The position numbers and the translations under genes were made by a program. From Marinobacter sp. X15-166B (lineage in GTDB: Bacteria > Pseudomonadota > Gammaproteobacteria > Pseudomonadales > Oleiphilaceae): a stretch of 64,000 bases of DNA. Below are positions 1 through 8,163 of the stretch, one piece after another (position 1 is the first letter of the stretch; every line of letters begins with the position of its first letter). The DNA is taken from contig NZ_MEIY01000001.1 of NCBI RefSeq assembly GCF_001752365.1, positions 3,048,820 through 3,112,819 of the forward strand. Reading direction: 5' to 3'. A model generated the notes under the pieces. That model was not told the DNA's origin, did no database searches, and worked only from the letters and a program-made list of their open reading frames with translations.

Positions 1-793
1 TGGCCATCGGTATCCCCCAGTCCGCTGCGTGGCGGCAGAACCGGAATCCGGAGAACACCATCAGCGAAGAGCCGACCACCAGCAGGGCATCGCTGGACTG
101 CAGGGCCGCCAGGGCTGCAGCCAGCCGGGGTTTGGGCACATTGGCACCGAAAAACACCACATCCGGCTTGAGGATGCCACCACACTGATGGCAATCGGGG
201 GTGCGGAATTCGCTGAAATCGAGTTCCAGGTCAGCGTCCCCATCCGGTGCAGCCTGGGCGGTAAAGTGGCGAAAATCCGGGTTGAGTTGCCAGCAGCGCT
301 GGTGCACCTGACATCGGGCCATGCGCTCGCCACAACCCATGCACACCACCTCATCGGCGCGACCGTGCAGATCAATCACTTGGTGGCTGCCTGCTCGCTG
401 ATGCAGGCGATCGACGTTCTGGGTGACCACCTGGCCTATGTAGTCGCGGCGTTCCAGTTCGGCCAGGTGCCGATGGGCACTGTTGGGTTGGGCGTCGCGG
501 ACGACTGGCCAGCCGATCAGACTGCGGCCCCAATACCGCTGGCGTACCTGGAGATGCGCCATGAAGTCCTGATGCTGCACCGGTGGTCGTCGTTTCCAGG
601 CGCCGTTGCGGTCGCGATAATCCGGGATGCCGGAATCGGTGCTCAGGCCAGCGCCGGTCAGCACAAACGTGCGAGGGTGACGGTCCAGAAAATTCGCGAG
701 TCGATCCGCGGCCTCATCCAGAGTATGGGTCGGCAGGGGTGCGCTGGAGGCGGGAGGCGGTCGCGCGCCGATCGGATCTTTGGCGAGGCTCAT
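1..793 (-). CDS. Sir2-family NAD-dependent protein deacylase (partial)
   Basis: A sirtuin that would remove acyl groups from lysines using NAD+. The reading frame is open from an ATG at 793 to the window edge, so the C-terminus is missing. Visible hallmarks are the N-terminal NAD-binding motif GAGLSTDSGIPDYR at about residues 47-60, the TQNVDRLH active-site segment with the following LHGR catalytic-histidine region, and a zinc ribbon with pairs CMGC and CHQC. The late Rossmann strand ALLVVGSSL follows. A Shine-Dalgarno AAGGA lies nine bases before the ATG. It is the first gene of its own minus-strand unit. The long plus-strand frame opposite it is a shadow. The family assignment is secure; the substrate (acetyl, succinyl or other) cannot be told from the fragment. 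Confidence 0.93.
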   Translation of the reverse strand, partial: MSLAKDPIGARPPPASSAPLPTHTLDEAADRLANFLDRHPRTFVLTGAGLSTDSGIPDYRDRNGAWKRRPPVQHQDFMAHLQVRQRYWGRSLIGWPVVRDAQPNSAHRHLAELERRDYIGQVVTQNVDRLHQRAGSHQVIDLHGRADEVVCMGCGERMARCQVHQRCWQLNPDFRHFTAQAAPDGDADLELDFSEFRTPDCHQCGGILKPDVVFFGANVPKPRLAAALAALQSSDALLVVGSSLMVFSGFRFCRHAADWGIPMA

Positions 794-877
794 AACTCGG
801 TCCTTCTACACAGAAAACGGCCATTTTTTTCAATTTCTACCGACGGGCCGCGCCGACCTGGGCGGTCCGGACATGCG

Positions 878-1318
878 TCATGTGATTTTTTTACAAAACT
901 CGACTATTCGAAAAGTCTCTTTAAAACCAACCGCATGAAAAAACTTTTGCGCGTCGAGATTGTCCAGCTCTGTGTCGGTTGCCAGTTCAGTAAAACCGTT
1001 TTGTTTGCACCAGTCCAGTATGGATTTGATAAGCTTTTTGCCCAGACCCCGGCCGCGATATTGCTCTTCGATATATAACCCTTCGATATAGGCCACGGGG
1101 CTGCTCAAACAGCCATCCACCACGTTTCGAGATGATAATTCAACCAAGCCAATAATGTGATGGTTTTCGTCTGCAATGAAATGGCAAAACCATTCGTTAT
1201 CCTGGTAGATTCGCTCCATTTCCATGCTATGGAATTCGTCGGACACGGAGTTGTAAACCGCATTCCGGTATTTTTTCCATAGCGAAAATTTGTTTTTTTC
1301 GATTTTGGTTAACTGCAT
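878..1318 (-). CDS. GNAT acetyltransferase resembling aminoglycoside 6'-N-acetyltransferase AAC(6')-I
   Basis: A 146-residue acetyl-CoA-dependent N-acetyltransferase. The GNAT acetyl-CoA loop QYRGRGLGKKLI is present, preceded by SPVAYIEGLYI and followed by ELATDTELDNLDAQKFFHAVGF and a final EFCKKI. The order SPVA-(Y/F)-(L/I)EG, then R-x-x-G, then the D-x-x-L-DN segment and GF-x-ET is the pattern I know from AAC(6')-I enzymes, which acetylate the 6'-amino group of aminoglycosides. Base composition is clearly AT-richer than the flanking genes (roughly 40-45 percent GC by eye), which suggests transfer from another host. No attC or IS end was seen beside it. Resistance activity is inference; a housekeeping GNAT with another substrate is possible. 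Confidence 0.72.
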   Translation of the reverse strand: MQLTKIEKNKFSLWKKYRNAVYNSVSDEFHSMEMERIYQDNEWFCHFIADENHHIIGLVELSSRNVVDGCLSSPVAYIEGLYIEEQYRGRGLGKKLIKSILDWCKQNGFTELATDTELDNLDAQKFFHAVGFKETFRIVEFCKKIT

Positions 1319-1517
1319 AGGGTCACCAATCCGTAGTGCTGATGTATAAAATAGCGCAAGGGGCCCCGGTCCAAAGCTGCACGCAGGCGCCAGTGCCAGT
1401 CGAGCTTACGCCATCCGCGATCGCGCTCGGGCCCAAGCGACTGGCCGGCTGGCCCCGAAACTGCCGAATGCGCTCCAGCCACAGGATAGACGGCTGCCGG
1501 CAGGACTGTTTCGTCGC

Positions 1518-2657
1518 TCACTGGTGAGGCGTAAGCCGCAGCAGGCGACCGTCGGGCTTGTCTTCCAATACCCACAGAGCGCCGTGAGGCCCCAGCTCCA
1601 CCTCGCGGATGCGTTCACCCATGGCAAAGCGCTCTGCTTCTTCGGCCTGATGACCTTCGATGCTGATTCGTAACAGCGACTCCGACCTGAGTCCGCCAAT
1701 AAAGGCCTGGCCCTGCCAGTCGGGAAACATGGCGCCGTAATAAATGGCCAGACCTGAAGGGGCCACAGTCGGCACCCAGTAAACTTCCGGGGCATGGAAT
1801 TCCGGTCGCCGGTCGTGATCGGGAATGGGAAAGCCGGAGTACTGATCCCCCCAGGAGACCACCGGCCAACCGTAGTTCTCGCCCGCTATGGTCAGGTTAA
1901 ATTCGTCGCCGTGTCTGGGGCCCATTTCATGGGTCCACAGCTGCCCCTGTCGGTCGAACGCTATACCCAGCGGATTGCGATGGCCGAGTGACCAGAAGGT
2001 CCGGGCAAGTGCTCCCTTGTCCTGAAACGGATTGTCTGGCGGTACGGAGCCGTCCGCGTTGATACGGATGACCTTGCCCAGATTTTGCTCCCAGCTCTGC
2101 GCCGGCGTCTGCTTTTGCCGATCACCGGAGGTGATGAACAGATGCCCGTCCGGGCTGAAGGCCAACCGGTGGGAGTAATGCCCACTGCCGGTGACTTTGG
2201 GGGTTTGGCGCCAGATGACTTCAAAGTCTTCCAGAGTTGGCTGTGCACTCGCGGGATTCAAGCGCGCCCGGGCCACAGCGGCGCCCTTGTTGCGGGCCGG
2301 ATCCTGCTCGGCGTATGAAAGGTAGACCCAGTGGTTATCCTCGTACTGGGGATGGAGCACAATGTCGCCCAAACCGCCCTGGCCGGCATACGCGACCTCG
2401 GGCACACCCGCGACGGCCAGCTTTGCGCGGTCGTCCAGCCGGACCAGGAGCAAAGTGCCCGGTTTTTCCGTGACCAGAAGATTTCCGTCCGGTAAAAAGG
2501 TCATGGCCCAGGGTTCGCTGAAGGTACCGAAGCTCTCGGCCATGAGCCGCGACCCCGCATTGCCTTCGATCACCCGATCAGCGGCCGCGGCGCAGCCGGC
2601 AGACGCCAGCAGCGCCCAGACAAGGGGCAGGCCGATTCGTATCCGTGAAGATTGCAT
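1518..2657 (-). CDS. PQQ-dependent aldose sugar dehydrogenase (YliI/Asd type)
   Basis: A periplasmic soluble quinoprotein oxidising aldose sugars. It is a six-bladed beta-propeller of the GSDH family, about 379 residues. I chose the ATG at 2657 because AAGGGG lies eight bases upstream and translation starts directly with a signal peptide (basic start, hydrophobic core, cleavage near [10 protein letters not shown]). A TTG 21 bases further upstream is less likely. Family marks are [34 protein letters not shown], the PQQ/Ca-site region [26 protein letters not shown] and the calcium-binding [12 protein letters not shown]. The about 200 bp downstream, up to the acetyltransferase, shows no recognisable gene. 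Confidence 0.9.
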   Translation of the reverse strand: MQSSRIRIGLPLVWALLASAGCAAAADRVIEGNAGSRLMAESFGTFSEPWAMTFLPDGNLLVTEKPGTLLLVRLDDRAKLAVAGVPEVAYAGQGGLGDIVLHPQYEDNHWVYLSYAEQDPARNKGAAVARARLNPASAQPTLEDFEVIWRQTPKVTGSGHYSHRLAFSPDGHLFITSGDRQKQTPAQSWEQNLGKVIRINADGSVPPDNPFQDKGALARTFWSLGHRNPLGIAFDRQGQLWTHEMGPRHGDEFNLTIAGENYGWPVVSWGDQYSGFPIPDHDRRPEFHAPEVYWVPTVAPSGLAIYYGAMFPDWQGQAFIGGLRSESLLRISIEGHQAEEAERFAMGERIREVELGPHGALWVLEDKPDGRLLRLTPHQ

Positions 2658-2700
2658 GGTTGTCCCCTTGTTGCGCAAAATGGTCTGTTGATCTTTGGTG

Positions 2701-3099
2701 TCAGCTACGCTCTAACGCCTGTTTGACACGTTCGTAGTCATAGGTTGTTATTTCATAGGGGTTGTGGTCCGGGTCTCTGAAATACACCGACCAAGACACC
2801 TTATGATCAACATGACTGACCTGCAGCCCTTCTTTTCTCAGGTGGGCAAACCACGCCATGTATTCGTGGCCTGATGTTGCAAACGCGACCACGGTGCGCT
2901 GGTCGCTGGCGGATTCAAATAACGCAAGGTGAACGCTGCCCTCATCATTTGAGAGGGTCAGGGGGCCGTCGCCTGTGACCGATGAGTCCGGGTTGTTGTC
3001 CCGCCGCAGACCGAGAACCCGGTTATACCACTGCTCCGATGCTGGCCGGTCCGAAACGTGAATGTGAATATGGTCTATAGCGTGGAGTTTGGGTGTCAT
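2701..3099 (-). CDS. VOC-family (glyoxalase-fold) protein
   Basis: A small metal-dependent VOC (vicinal oxygen chelate) protein of about 132 residues. It has paired beta-alpha-beta modules: [13 protein letters not shown] at the N-terminus supplies the first metal-ligand histidine, and [20 protein letters not shown] at the C-terminus carries the second histidine and the ligand glutamate. The family contains dioxygenases, lyases and fosfomycin-type resistance enzymes; the substrate is unknown. An ATG at 3117 is also in frame, but only the ATG at 3099 has a nearby GAGG Shine-Dalgarno. It lies 43 bases downstream of the sugar dehydrogenase start and could belong to the same minus-strand run. Confidence 0.85.
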   Translation of the reverse strand: MTPKLHAIDHIHIHVSDRPASEQWYNRVLGLRRDNNPDSSVTGDGPLTLSNDEGSVHLALFESASDQRTVVAFATSGHEYMAWFAHLRKEGLQVSHVDHKVSWSVYFRDPDHNPYEITTYDYERVKQALERS

Positions 3100-3195
3100 G
3101 GCATTCTGCCTCGTCATTGTTTATTCATTTAACGCAGATTGCACCGGGGGCTTAGCGAGTGGACCGGGTTACAGGCATCTGTCCGACCCCGGGGC

Positions 3196-3564
3196 CTATT
3201 CTCCGGCCTTCGCCTTCTGGATCAAGGCGGCCAGCTCTGGCGCTATGGGCATTGTCTTGAACGGACTGACATCAGCACCGCCAGTGTTGCCTTGCGGCAC
3301 CAGCCCGAAGGCGGTTTTGGTGGCCGCGCCAGCAATCCGGAACAGCTGCCCCCATATCTCCCGCAAAGCGCCGTTCCGCATGGCCCAGGACAGCATCAGG
3401 GTATGGACCTTGACGTGCCAGTATGTGGATTCCTGACCCAGCACATGGGCCCGTTCCAGGTGGGCAAATTCCTGCTGGCGGTCACCAGCTGACCGGGCCC
3501 GCCGGGCATTCGCCAGCTCGGCCCCAACGTAGGGGGCGACTCGCCGTGTAAACGTACCTTGCAT
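3196..3564 (-). CDS. DUF3703 family protein
   Basis: A 122-residue protein matching the DUF3703 pattern: an N-terminal helix, then a hallmark HLERAHVLGQ, a conserved WHVKVHTLML, WGQLFRIAGA, and a C-terminal PQGNTGGADVSPFKTMPIAPEL. The family function is not established; its members often sit near metal-efflux or stress genes, which is not the case here. The ATG at 3564 follows a strong GGGAGG seven bases upstream. The gene is complete and of normal family length. Confidence 0.85.
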   Translation of the reverse strand: MQGTFTRRVAPYVGAELANARRARSAGDRQQEFAHLERAHVLGQESTYWHVKVHTLMLSWAMRNGALREIWGQLFRIAGAATKTAFGLVPQGNTGGADVSPFKTMPIAPELAALIQKAKAGE

Positions 3565-3756
3565 ACCGACCTCCCTTTTTTAAATCTCATTGTACTCGAA
3601 CGGACAAGTATTGGGCTGGGGTGCGCCGATTGTTTTCATGCATCCGCAGACGGCCAATGTTCACAAAGGGTTCCACGCCTGCGCGCAGGGAAATCGGGCC
3701 GTTGAGCGCCGCTCATGAGGTTTGGCACTGCAGTGGCGAACAACGGGCACCCCAAG

Positions 3757-3772
3757 CACCTGCCGGCAGGTG
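3757..3772. repeat. perfect 16-bp palindrome CACCTGCCGGCAGGTG
   Basis: A fully self-complementary 16-bp sequence six bases beyond the cupin stop codon. It could fold as part of a terminator in the cupin transcript, although no T-run follows on either strand, or act as a binding site for a dimeric protein. The surrounding 3565-3778 gap holds no recognisable gene. Confidence 0.5.
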
Positions 3773-3778
3773 AAATGG

Positions 3779-4105
3779 CTAGGTGTAATGAATGGCCAGC
3801 CAGATGGTTTCTGTCTCCGGGGTTGTCCATCGTACTTTGTGCCTGGTATGAGCCGGGATGTTGACATGACTCCCTGGCATCAAATGCACATCATTGCCGT
3901 TTGCAAAGGCTAGCTTTGCCTCACCCTTGAGAAGCACAACCCATTCGTTGGCTTTTTGGTCGTACCAGCCGGATTTCGGAGACGTATGGCCTTTGGAAAC
4001 AATCCGCTCTATTTTGATAGTCTCTCCACGAATAATTTCAGTGAACACTTCTTCGTCAATCGATTCAGGAAGTGATTCAAACAGATTATCAATATTGGCC
4101 ATCAT
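3779..4105 (-). CDS. small cupin-domain protein
   Basis: A 108-residue single-domain cupin. The first cupin motif is degenerate (SGWYDQKANEWVVLLKGEAKLAF, with an E-W-V-V-L-L-K-G strand in place of the usual HxH). The second motif is clear (LMPGSHVNIPAHTRHKV), containing the PGSH and PAHTRH turns with metal-ligand histidines. Such proteins are often attributed to phosphoribosylaminoimidazole-like or sensor cupins, but no substrate can be assigned. Two adjacent ATGs (4105 and 4102) could serve as start. Somewhat AT-rich compared with the following phzF-like gene. It is the next gene downstream of that gene on the same strand. Confidence 0.82.
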   Translation of the reverse strand: MMANIDNLFESLPESIDEEVFTEIIRGETIKIERIVSKGHTSPKSGWYDQKANEWVVLLKGEAKLAFANGNDVHLMPGSHVNIPAHTRHKVRWTTPETETIWLAIHYT

Positions 4106-4178
4106 TCTGCGCTCATATCACATAACCGTTGGAGGATCGTGCCCTTTGCCGGGACGGAACACTGACCGTTTGGTGATA

Positions 4179-4192
4179 CCGGGTGTGCCCGG
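4179..4192. terminator. GC-rich hairpin between phzF-like gene and cupin gene
   Basis: CCGGG-TGTG-CCCGG lies just past the phzF-like stop (minus-strand transcript). It has no T-run on the minus strand, so an intrinsic terminator is uncertain. It may simply damp read-through into the cupin gene. Confidence 0.35.
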
Positions 4193-4197
4193 CACTT

Positions 4198-5076
4198 TTA
4201 AACCTCAACCCGCACAGACGACATCGCACGGGCGGTGCCTCCGGCCATCAGGCCAGCGATCCTGCCACCGGCAACGTCGAGTACAACCTTGATGACACTC
4301 GGCGAAGGAGGCTGCATCAGCCGGCCCTGTTCAATCAGTATCTCCAGGTCCGCCACGCCGAGATGATCGTGCAGAAGGCACGCCAGCGGGCCTGCCGCCA
4401 TTCCGGTTCCTGCTTCCTCGGGCACTCCGAACCGCGGAGCAAACATGCGGGCGCCAGCGTGTCGGCCCGGTATCTGGGTCGTGGTCGAGAAGACGTAATA
4501 CCCGATAAGATCCAATTCGTTGCTGAGGGATTCCACCAGGCGAAGGTCTGGTTTCAGGTCAGCCACCGAGCGCTCGTCCGCCAGGGGTACGAGAAGAAAA
4601 CCGTTCCCGGTGTTGACCACAAACGGATCGAGTCCGCTCAGTACCTGCGCTTGCGAAAGACCGAGCGAGGTAAGCGCCTGCACGCCTAGTGCAGATGTAA
4701 CGGAGACTCGTGTGTACGTTGGGGCCCGCTGCTCCATGAAGACCGTGTCACCCTCCACGAGGATGTCCCGATTGCCATCAATCGTTTCTTTGGAAAGGCG
4801 GCCCTCGCCGACGATGCCTAGTTGTCGCAAGAGAGCAAAGGTGGCAATGGTGGCGTGCCCGCAGTGGGCGATTTGTCGTGTGGGCGTGAAGAACTCGAGT
4901 TTGATGGTTGCCGAACGGGACGCCGAAACGAACGCGGTCTCCGAATGACCGACCTGCTGGGCAATCTTCAGCTTCTGCGCTGCGGTCAGGGCATTTGCAT
5001 CCACCACAACACCGGCCGGGTTGCCGCCGCTGGTGCCGTCAATGAAGGCGTTTACGATCTGTACGTCGATGCGCAT
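4198..5076 (-). CDS. PhzF-family isomerase/epimerase-like protein
   Basis: A 292-residue protein of the PhzF (diaminopimelate-epimerase-fold) family, made of two similar halves. The first half has VNAFIDGTSGGNPAGVVVDA, and GHSETAFVSA carries the catalytic glutamate known in PhzF. FFTPTRQIAHCGHAT and the second-half FAPRFGVPEEAGTGMAAGPLA complete the family signature. Most members outside phenazine clusters have unknown substrates and there are no phenazine genes here, so only the fold and family are safe. The ATG at 5076 has GGAGG nine bases upstream. The frame runs further upstream, but those residues look random. Confidence 0.9.
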   Translation of the reverse strand: MRIDVQIVNAFIDGTSGGNPAGVVVDANALTAAQKLKIAQQVGHSETAFVSASRSATIKLEFFTPTRQIAHCGHATIATFALLRQLGIVGEGRLSKETIDGNRDILVEGDTVFMEQRAPTYTRVSVTSALGVQALTSLGLSQAQVLSGLDPFVVNTGNGFLLVPLADERSVADLKPDLRLVESLSNELDLIGYYVFSTTTQIPGRHAGARMFAPRFGVPEEAGTGMAAGPLACLLHDHLGVADLEILIEQGRLMQPPSPSVIKVVLDVAGGRIAGLMAGGTARAMSSVRVEV

Positions 5077-5308
5077 GAGGTCCTCCAACTCAGGTCTGCC
5101 GCTTACGGTAGCAGGGGCGGCTTGTTCGCCGGAGTCCGCACGGCAGTGTCGATCGACAAGGATACCGCCATCGCCGGCCCCGTGCCTTACAGGATAGCTG
5201 CACCTCACCGGATTTGTCGTCAAGGTAAGCTTCATCTGGCTTAATGACGTATGAAATACTGAACCCATACCAGTAACAGCGTGTTTATGACCGTATCAGG
5301 ATGGTTCG

Positions 5309-6767
5309 ATGGCCTCCAGGCATAGCTATCTCCAGCAGACCACGTTTGCGTTTCTCGATATTGAAACCACCGGTGGGAATTCGTCCCGTGACCGTATTAC
5401 TGAAATCGGGATCCGCTTCTGGCGCGCGGGCGAGGTAGTGGGGGAGTGGCAAACGTTGCTCAATCCGGGGGTGCGGATCTCGCCGTTTATCGAACGGTTG
5501 ACCGGTATTTCCAGCGCCATGGTCGCCGATGCCCCCGCGTTTGAAACCATAGCGGATACGCTCGAAGAGAAGCTGCGGGACACAGTATTTGTGGCCCACA
5601 ACGCACGCTTCGATTACGGATTTATCAAATCGGAATACCGTCGCCTGGGGCGGCTGTTTTCTGCGCGGGTTTTATGCACGGTGAAGCTTTCCCGGCGCCT
5701 GTATCCGGAATTTCGCCGGCACAACATGGACGCGCTGATTGAACGCCACCGCCTGGCCCCGGTGCAGCGGCACCGGGCCATGGGGGATGTTTCTGCAATG
5801 CTCGCGTTTTTCACCCAGGCACTGGCGGACAAAGGCGCTGCGCAATTGGAGGAGGCCATTGCCACCCTGCTGCAAAGACCGAGCATCCCTTCGCACCTTC
5901 CGGCGGACACGTTGCAAGACTTACCCCGGGGCCCGGGGCCCGGGGGTCTATCGATTTTACGGCGAAAACGATGTGCTTCTGTATGTGGGCAAGAGCACCA
6001 ATATTGCCCAGCGTGTGGCTTCCCATTTCTCCGGTGATCACAACACCAGTCGAGGCGTGCGTATATCCGAAAGCTTGCGCAGGGTCGAATACACAGAAAC
6101 CGCCGGCGAGCTCGGGGCACTGTTGCTGGAGCTTCGCCAGATCAAAACGCTTAACCCCCTGTTCAACCGCCGCTCCCGCGCGGCGAAAAAGCTGGTGAGC
6201 ATCGAGCTGGTGCCGAACGATTCCGGTTACCTGCAGGCGCGCCTGGTGCGGGAGATAGTGCCCCATCGGCTCGCCAGTTATTTTGGGCTGTTTCGGAGCA
6301 AGCGCGATGCCGAGCGAGCGTTAAGCGGCATTGCTGTGAAAAACGAGCTGTGTAACCGGTTGCTTGGCCTTGAACCGGAACGGGATGGTCCCTGTTTTCA
6401 GCGCGCGCTGGGGCGGTGCAAGGGCGCCTGTGAAGGCATGGAAGACGCTACCCGCTACAATCTGAGGGTGCAGATTGCCTTTCACCGGTTGCGATTACAA
6501 ACCTGGCCGTGGAAAGGGCCGGTAGCGATTGTCGAGCGCCGGGGTAATGGAGCGGAATCGGACATTCTGGTGGTCTATAACTGGATACACGTCACCACAC
6601 TGCACGAGGAACACGAACTCTACGATCTGTCTTTGCGCGGCCAGTCTGTCACCTTCGACCTGGATTCCTACAAGTTACTGGTGAAAGCCCTGACGGGCAG
6701 GGCCGATAAAAGCCATGCCCTGATCGAGCTGCCTGCGGTGGGGGCGCCGGATGTGCTTATGCCCTGA
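5309..6767 (+). pseudogene. DnaQ-type exonuclease / GIY-YIG endonuclease fusion (Cho-like), frameshifted
   Basis: One gene split over two frames. The first frame (from the ATG at 5309) encodes a DEDD 3'-5' exonuclease domain: FAFLDIETTGG (exo I), VAHNARFDYGF (exo II) and HRAMGDVSAM (exo III). The second frame carries a UvrC/Cho-type GIY-YIG domain: GPGVYRFYG, LLYVGKSTNIAQRV and LGALLLELRQIKTLNPLFNRR, followed by the usual C-terminal region with GPCFQRALGRCKGAC. This fusion is a known family of about 460-480 residues, thought to act in excision repair like Cho. The frames meet at 5928-5941, where GGGGCCC occurs twice in tandem. Removing one 7-bp copy restores LPRGPGVYRFYG in a single frame. 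As given, the exonuclease half ends after a short wrong-frame tail at 6037. Confidence 0.88.
5928..5941 (+). repeat. 7-bp tandem duplication (GGGGCCC x2) causing a frameshift
   Basis: Two head-to-tail copies of GGGGCCC, embedded in CCCC...GGGGG, at the join between the exonuclease and GIY-YIG domains. Deleting one copy brings the two halves into frame and recreates the consensus PGVYxFYG start of the GIY-YIG domain. It is either a slipped-strand mutation or an assembly error in a GC-extreme tract. Confidence 0.85.
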
Positions 6768-6860
6768 GCGTCGCAGCGTCGGCGCCCGGAAATTGATGCA
6801 GGCTGCCTCGCTACGATTACATCATTTTTAGATTCTTGCAGTGGCGCACTGACATCAGGG

Positions 6861-6876
6861 CTGTATAATTATACAG
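6861..6876 (+). promoter_or_regulatory. LexA (SOS) box overlapping the -10 element and touching the start codon
   Basis: CTGTATAATTATACAG is a perfect palindrome matching the gammaproteobacterial LexA pattern CTGT-N8-ACAG. It contains a consensus -10 hexamer TATAAT at 6864-6869, so LexA would directly block RNA polymerase. The box ends one base before the ATG at 6878, leaving no room for a Shine-Dalgarno. Transcripts starting 6-9 bases after the -10 would begin at or near the ATG. No good -35 is visible. Confidence 0.88.
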
Positions 6877-6877
6877 T

Positions 6878-8146
6878 ATGGATCTGATCGAAAAGCTCGC
6901 TATCCTGGCCGATGCCGCTAAATACGACGCGTCTTGCGCGTCGAGTGGTACAGATGCCAAGAACTCGTCGACGGGCCGTGGGGTAGGCTCTACCGAAGGT
7001 ATGGGGATTTGCCATTCCTATGCCCCGGACGGCCGTTGCATTTCCCTCCTGAAAATCCTGTTGACCAATTATTGCATCTACGAGTGCAGTTATTGCGTCA
7101 ATCGAAACTCCTCCAACGTGCAGCGGGCCAGATTCACCGTCGACGAAGTCGTGAGTCTGACCCTGGATTTCTATAAGCGAAATTATATTGAAGGGTTGTT
7201 CTTAAGCTCCGGTGTGATCCGTAATGCGGATTACACCATGGAACAGCTCGTTGCCGTCGCGCGCGCGCTGCGGGAGGAACACGATTTTCGCGGTTACATC
7301 CATTTAAAAACCATCCCCGATGCCGACGGTGCATTGCTGGCCGCAGCGGGCCGCTATGCCGACCGTCTCAGCATCAATATTGAACTGCCCACGCAGCAGG
7401 CCCTGGCAGACCTGGCGCCGGAAAAAGACCAGCGTACCATCAAGCTGTCGATGGCGCGCATCCGGGCCCGCCGAGACGAAGCGGTCGCGGATCGGGAAGA
7501 CTGGCGCAGGCAATCCCGTCGTTCTGAAAAGGGGAAACCCTCGGCGTTCGCACCTGCGGGGCAATCCACCCAGATGATCGTGGGCGCAGAACCGTCCACC
7601 GACGCGCAGATCCTGCAAACCTCGTCGGAGCTGTATGCCGGTTATGGGCTTCGGCGAGTCTATTATTCGGCGTTCAGCCCCATTCCGGATGCGTCGCTGC
7701 GATTGCCCGTCCGGCAACCGCCGTTGTTGCGGGAGCACCGGTTGTATCAAGCCGATTGGATGATGCGTTTCTACGGCTACACGGCCGATGAAATCACCCA
7801 GTCTGCGGAGCCGGGCAGGGCGCCCGGCATGCTGTCCCTTGAGGTCGATCCCAAGCTGGGCTGGGCGCTCGCCAATCGTGGCTTCTTCCCGGTCGACCTG
7901 AATCGCGACTCCCGGGCACGGTTGCTGCGTATCCCCGGGATTGGTGTGAAAAGCGTTGACCGCATACTGAAGATGCGCAGGTTTCACAAAGTGCGTCTGG
8001 AAGACCTCGTTGCCATGCGCGCCGGCGTGAAAAAGGCGATGCCCTTCGTCGTTTGCGCGAATCATCACCCCTCCCTCAATGAGCTCGACAGCGACAGGCT
8101 GCGCATACGCTACACCCCTTCCGCGCAGCAACTATCCCTGTGGTAA
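6878..8146 (+). CDS. putative DNA modification/repair radical SAM protein (UdgX partner)
   Basis: A 422-residue radical S-adenosylmethionine protein of the family annotated as putative DNA modification/repair radical SAM protein (TIGR03916). The [4Fe-4S] motif CIYECSYC (Cx3Cx2C) lies at about residues 67-74. It is preceded by the characteristic N-terminus IEKLAILADAAKYDASCASSG and by GICHSYAPDGRCISLLKILLTNYC. Near the C-terminus RLLRIPGIGVKSVDRILKMRR is a helix-hairpin-helix DNA-binding element. The family-typical N-terminus fixes the ATG at 6878, even though a LexA box ends right before it. The gene precedes its usual partner by 17 bases, in one SOS-controlled operon. The reaction is not known; a role in processing damaged or modified bases is inferred from partner and regulation. 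Confidence 0.92.
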   Translation: MDLIEKLAILADAAKYDASCASSGTDAKNSSTGRGVGSTEGMGICHSYAPDGRCISLLKILLTNYCIYECSYCVNRNSSNVQRARFTVDEVVSLTLDFYKRNYIEGLFLSSGVIRNADYTMEQLVAVARALREEHDFRGYIHLKTIPDADGALLAAAGRYADRLSINIELPTQQALADLAPEKDQRTIKLSMARIRARRDEAVADREDWRRQSRRSEKGKPSAFAPAGQSTQMIVGAEPSTDAQILQTSSELYAGYGLRRVYYSAFSPIPDASLRLPVRQPPLLREHRLYQADWMMRFYGYTADEITQSAEPGRAPGMLSLEVDPKLGWALANRGFFPVDLNRDSRARLLRIPGIGVKSVDRILKMRRFHKVRLEDLVAMRAGVKKAMPFVVCANHHPSLNELDSDRLRIRYTPSAQQLSLW

Positions 8147-8163
8147 GGTGAACCGGTGCCGTT

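Noticed and set aside
842..870. GC-rich hairpin after the acetyltransferase gene
   Set aside because: Several mismatches and no T-run on the minus strand; not listed as a terminator.
29..1078. Long plus-strand open frame (349 codons) across the first kilobase
   Set aside because: It lies opposite the sirtuin and the acetyltransferase, shows no family motif and continues through two genes; it is an antisense shadow of high-GC coding DNA.
1319..1517. Possible gene fragment on the minus strand after the sugar dehydrogenase
   Set aside because: Each of the three frames gives a protein-like short stretch but none has a start, family motif or consistent frame.
5262..5280. Degenerate LexA-like sequence (CTGAACCCATACCAG) upstream of the Cho-like gene
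   Set aside because: The half-sites CTG and CAG are nine rather than ten bases apart and the flanking T and A are missing, so it does not fit the SOS box although E. coli cho is SOS-regulated.
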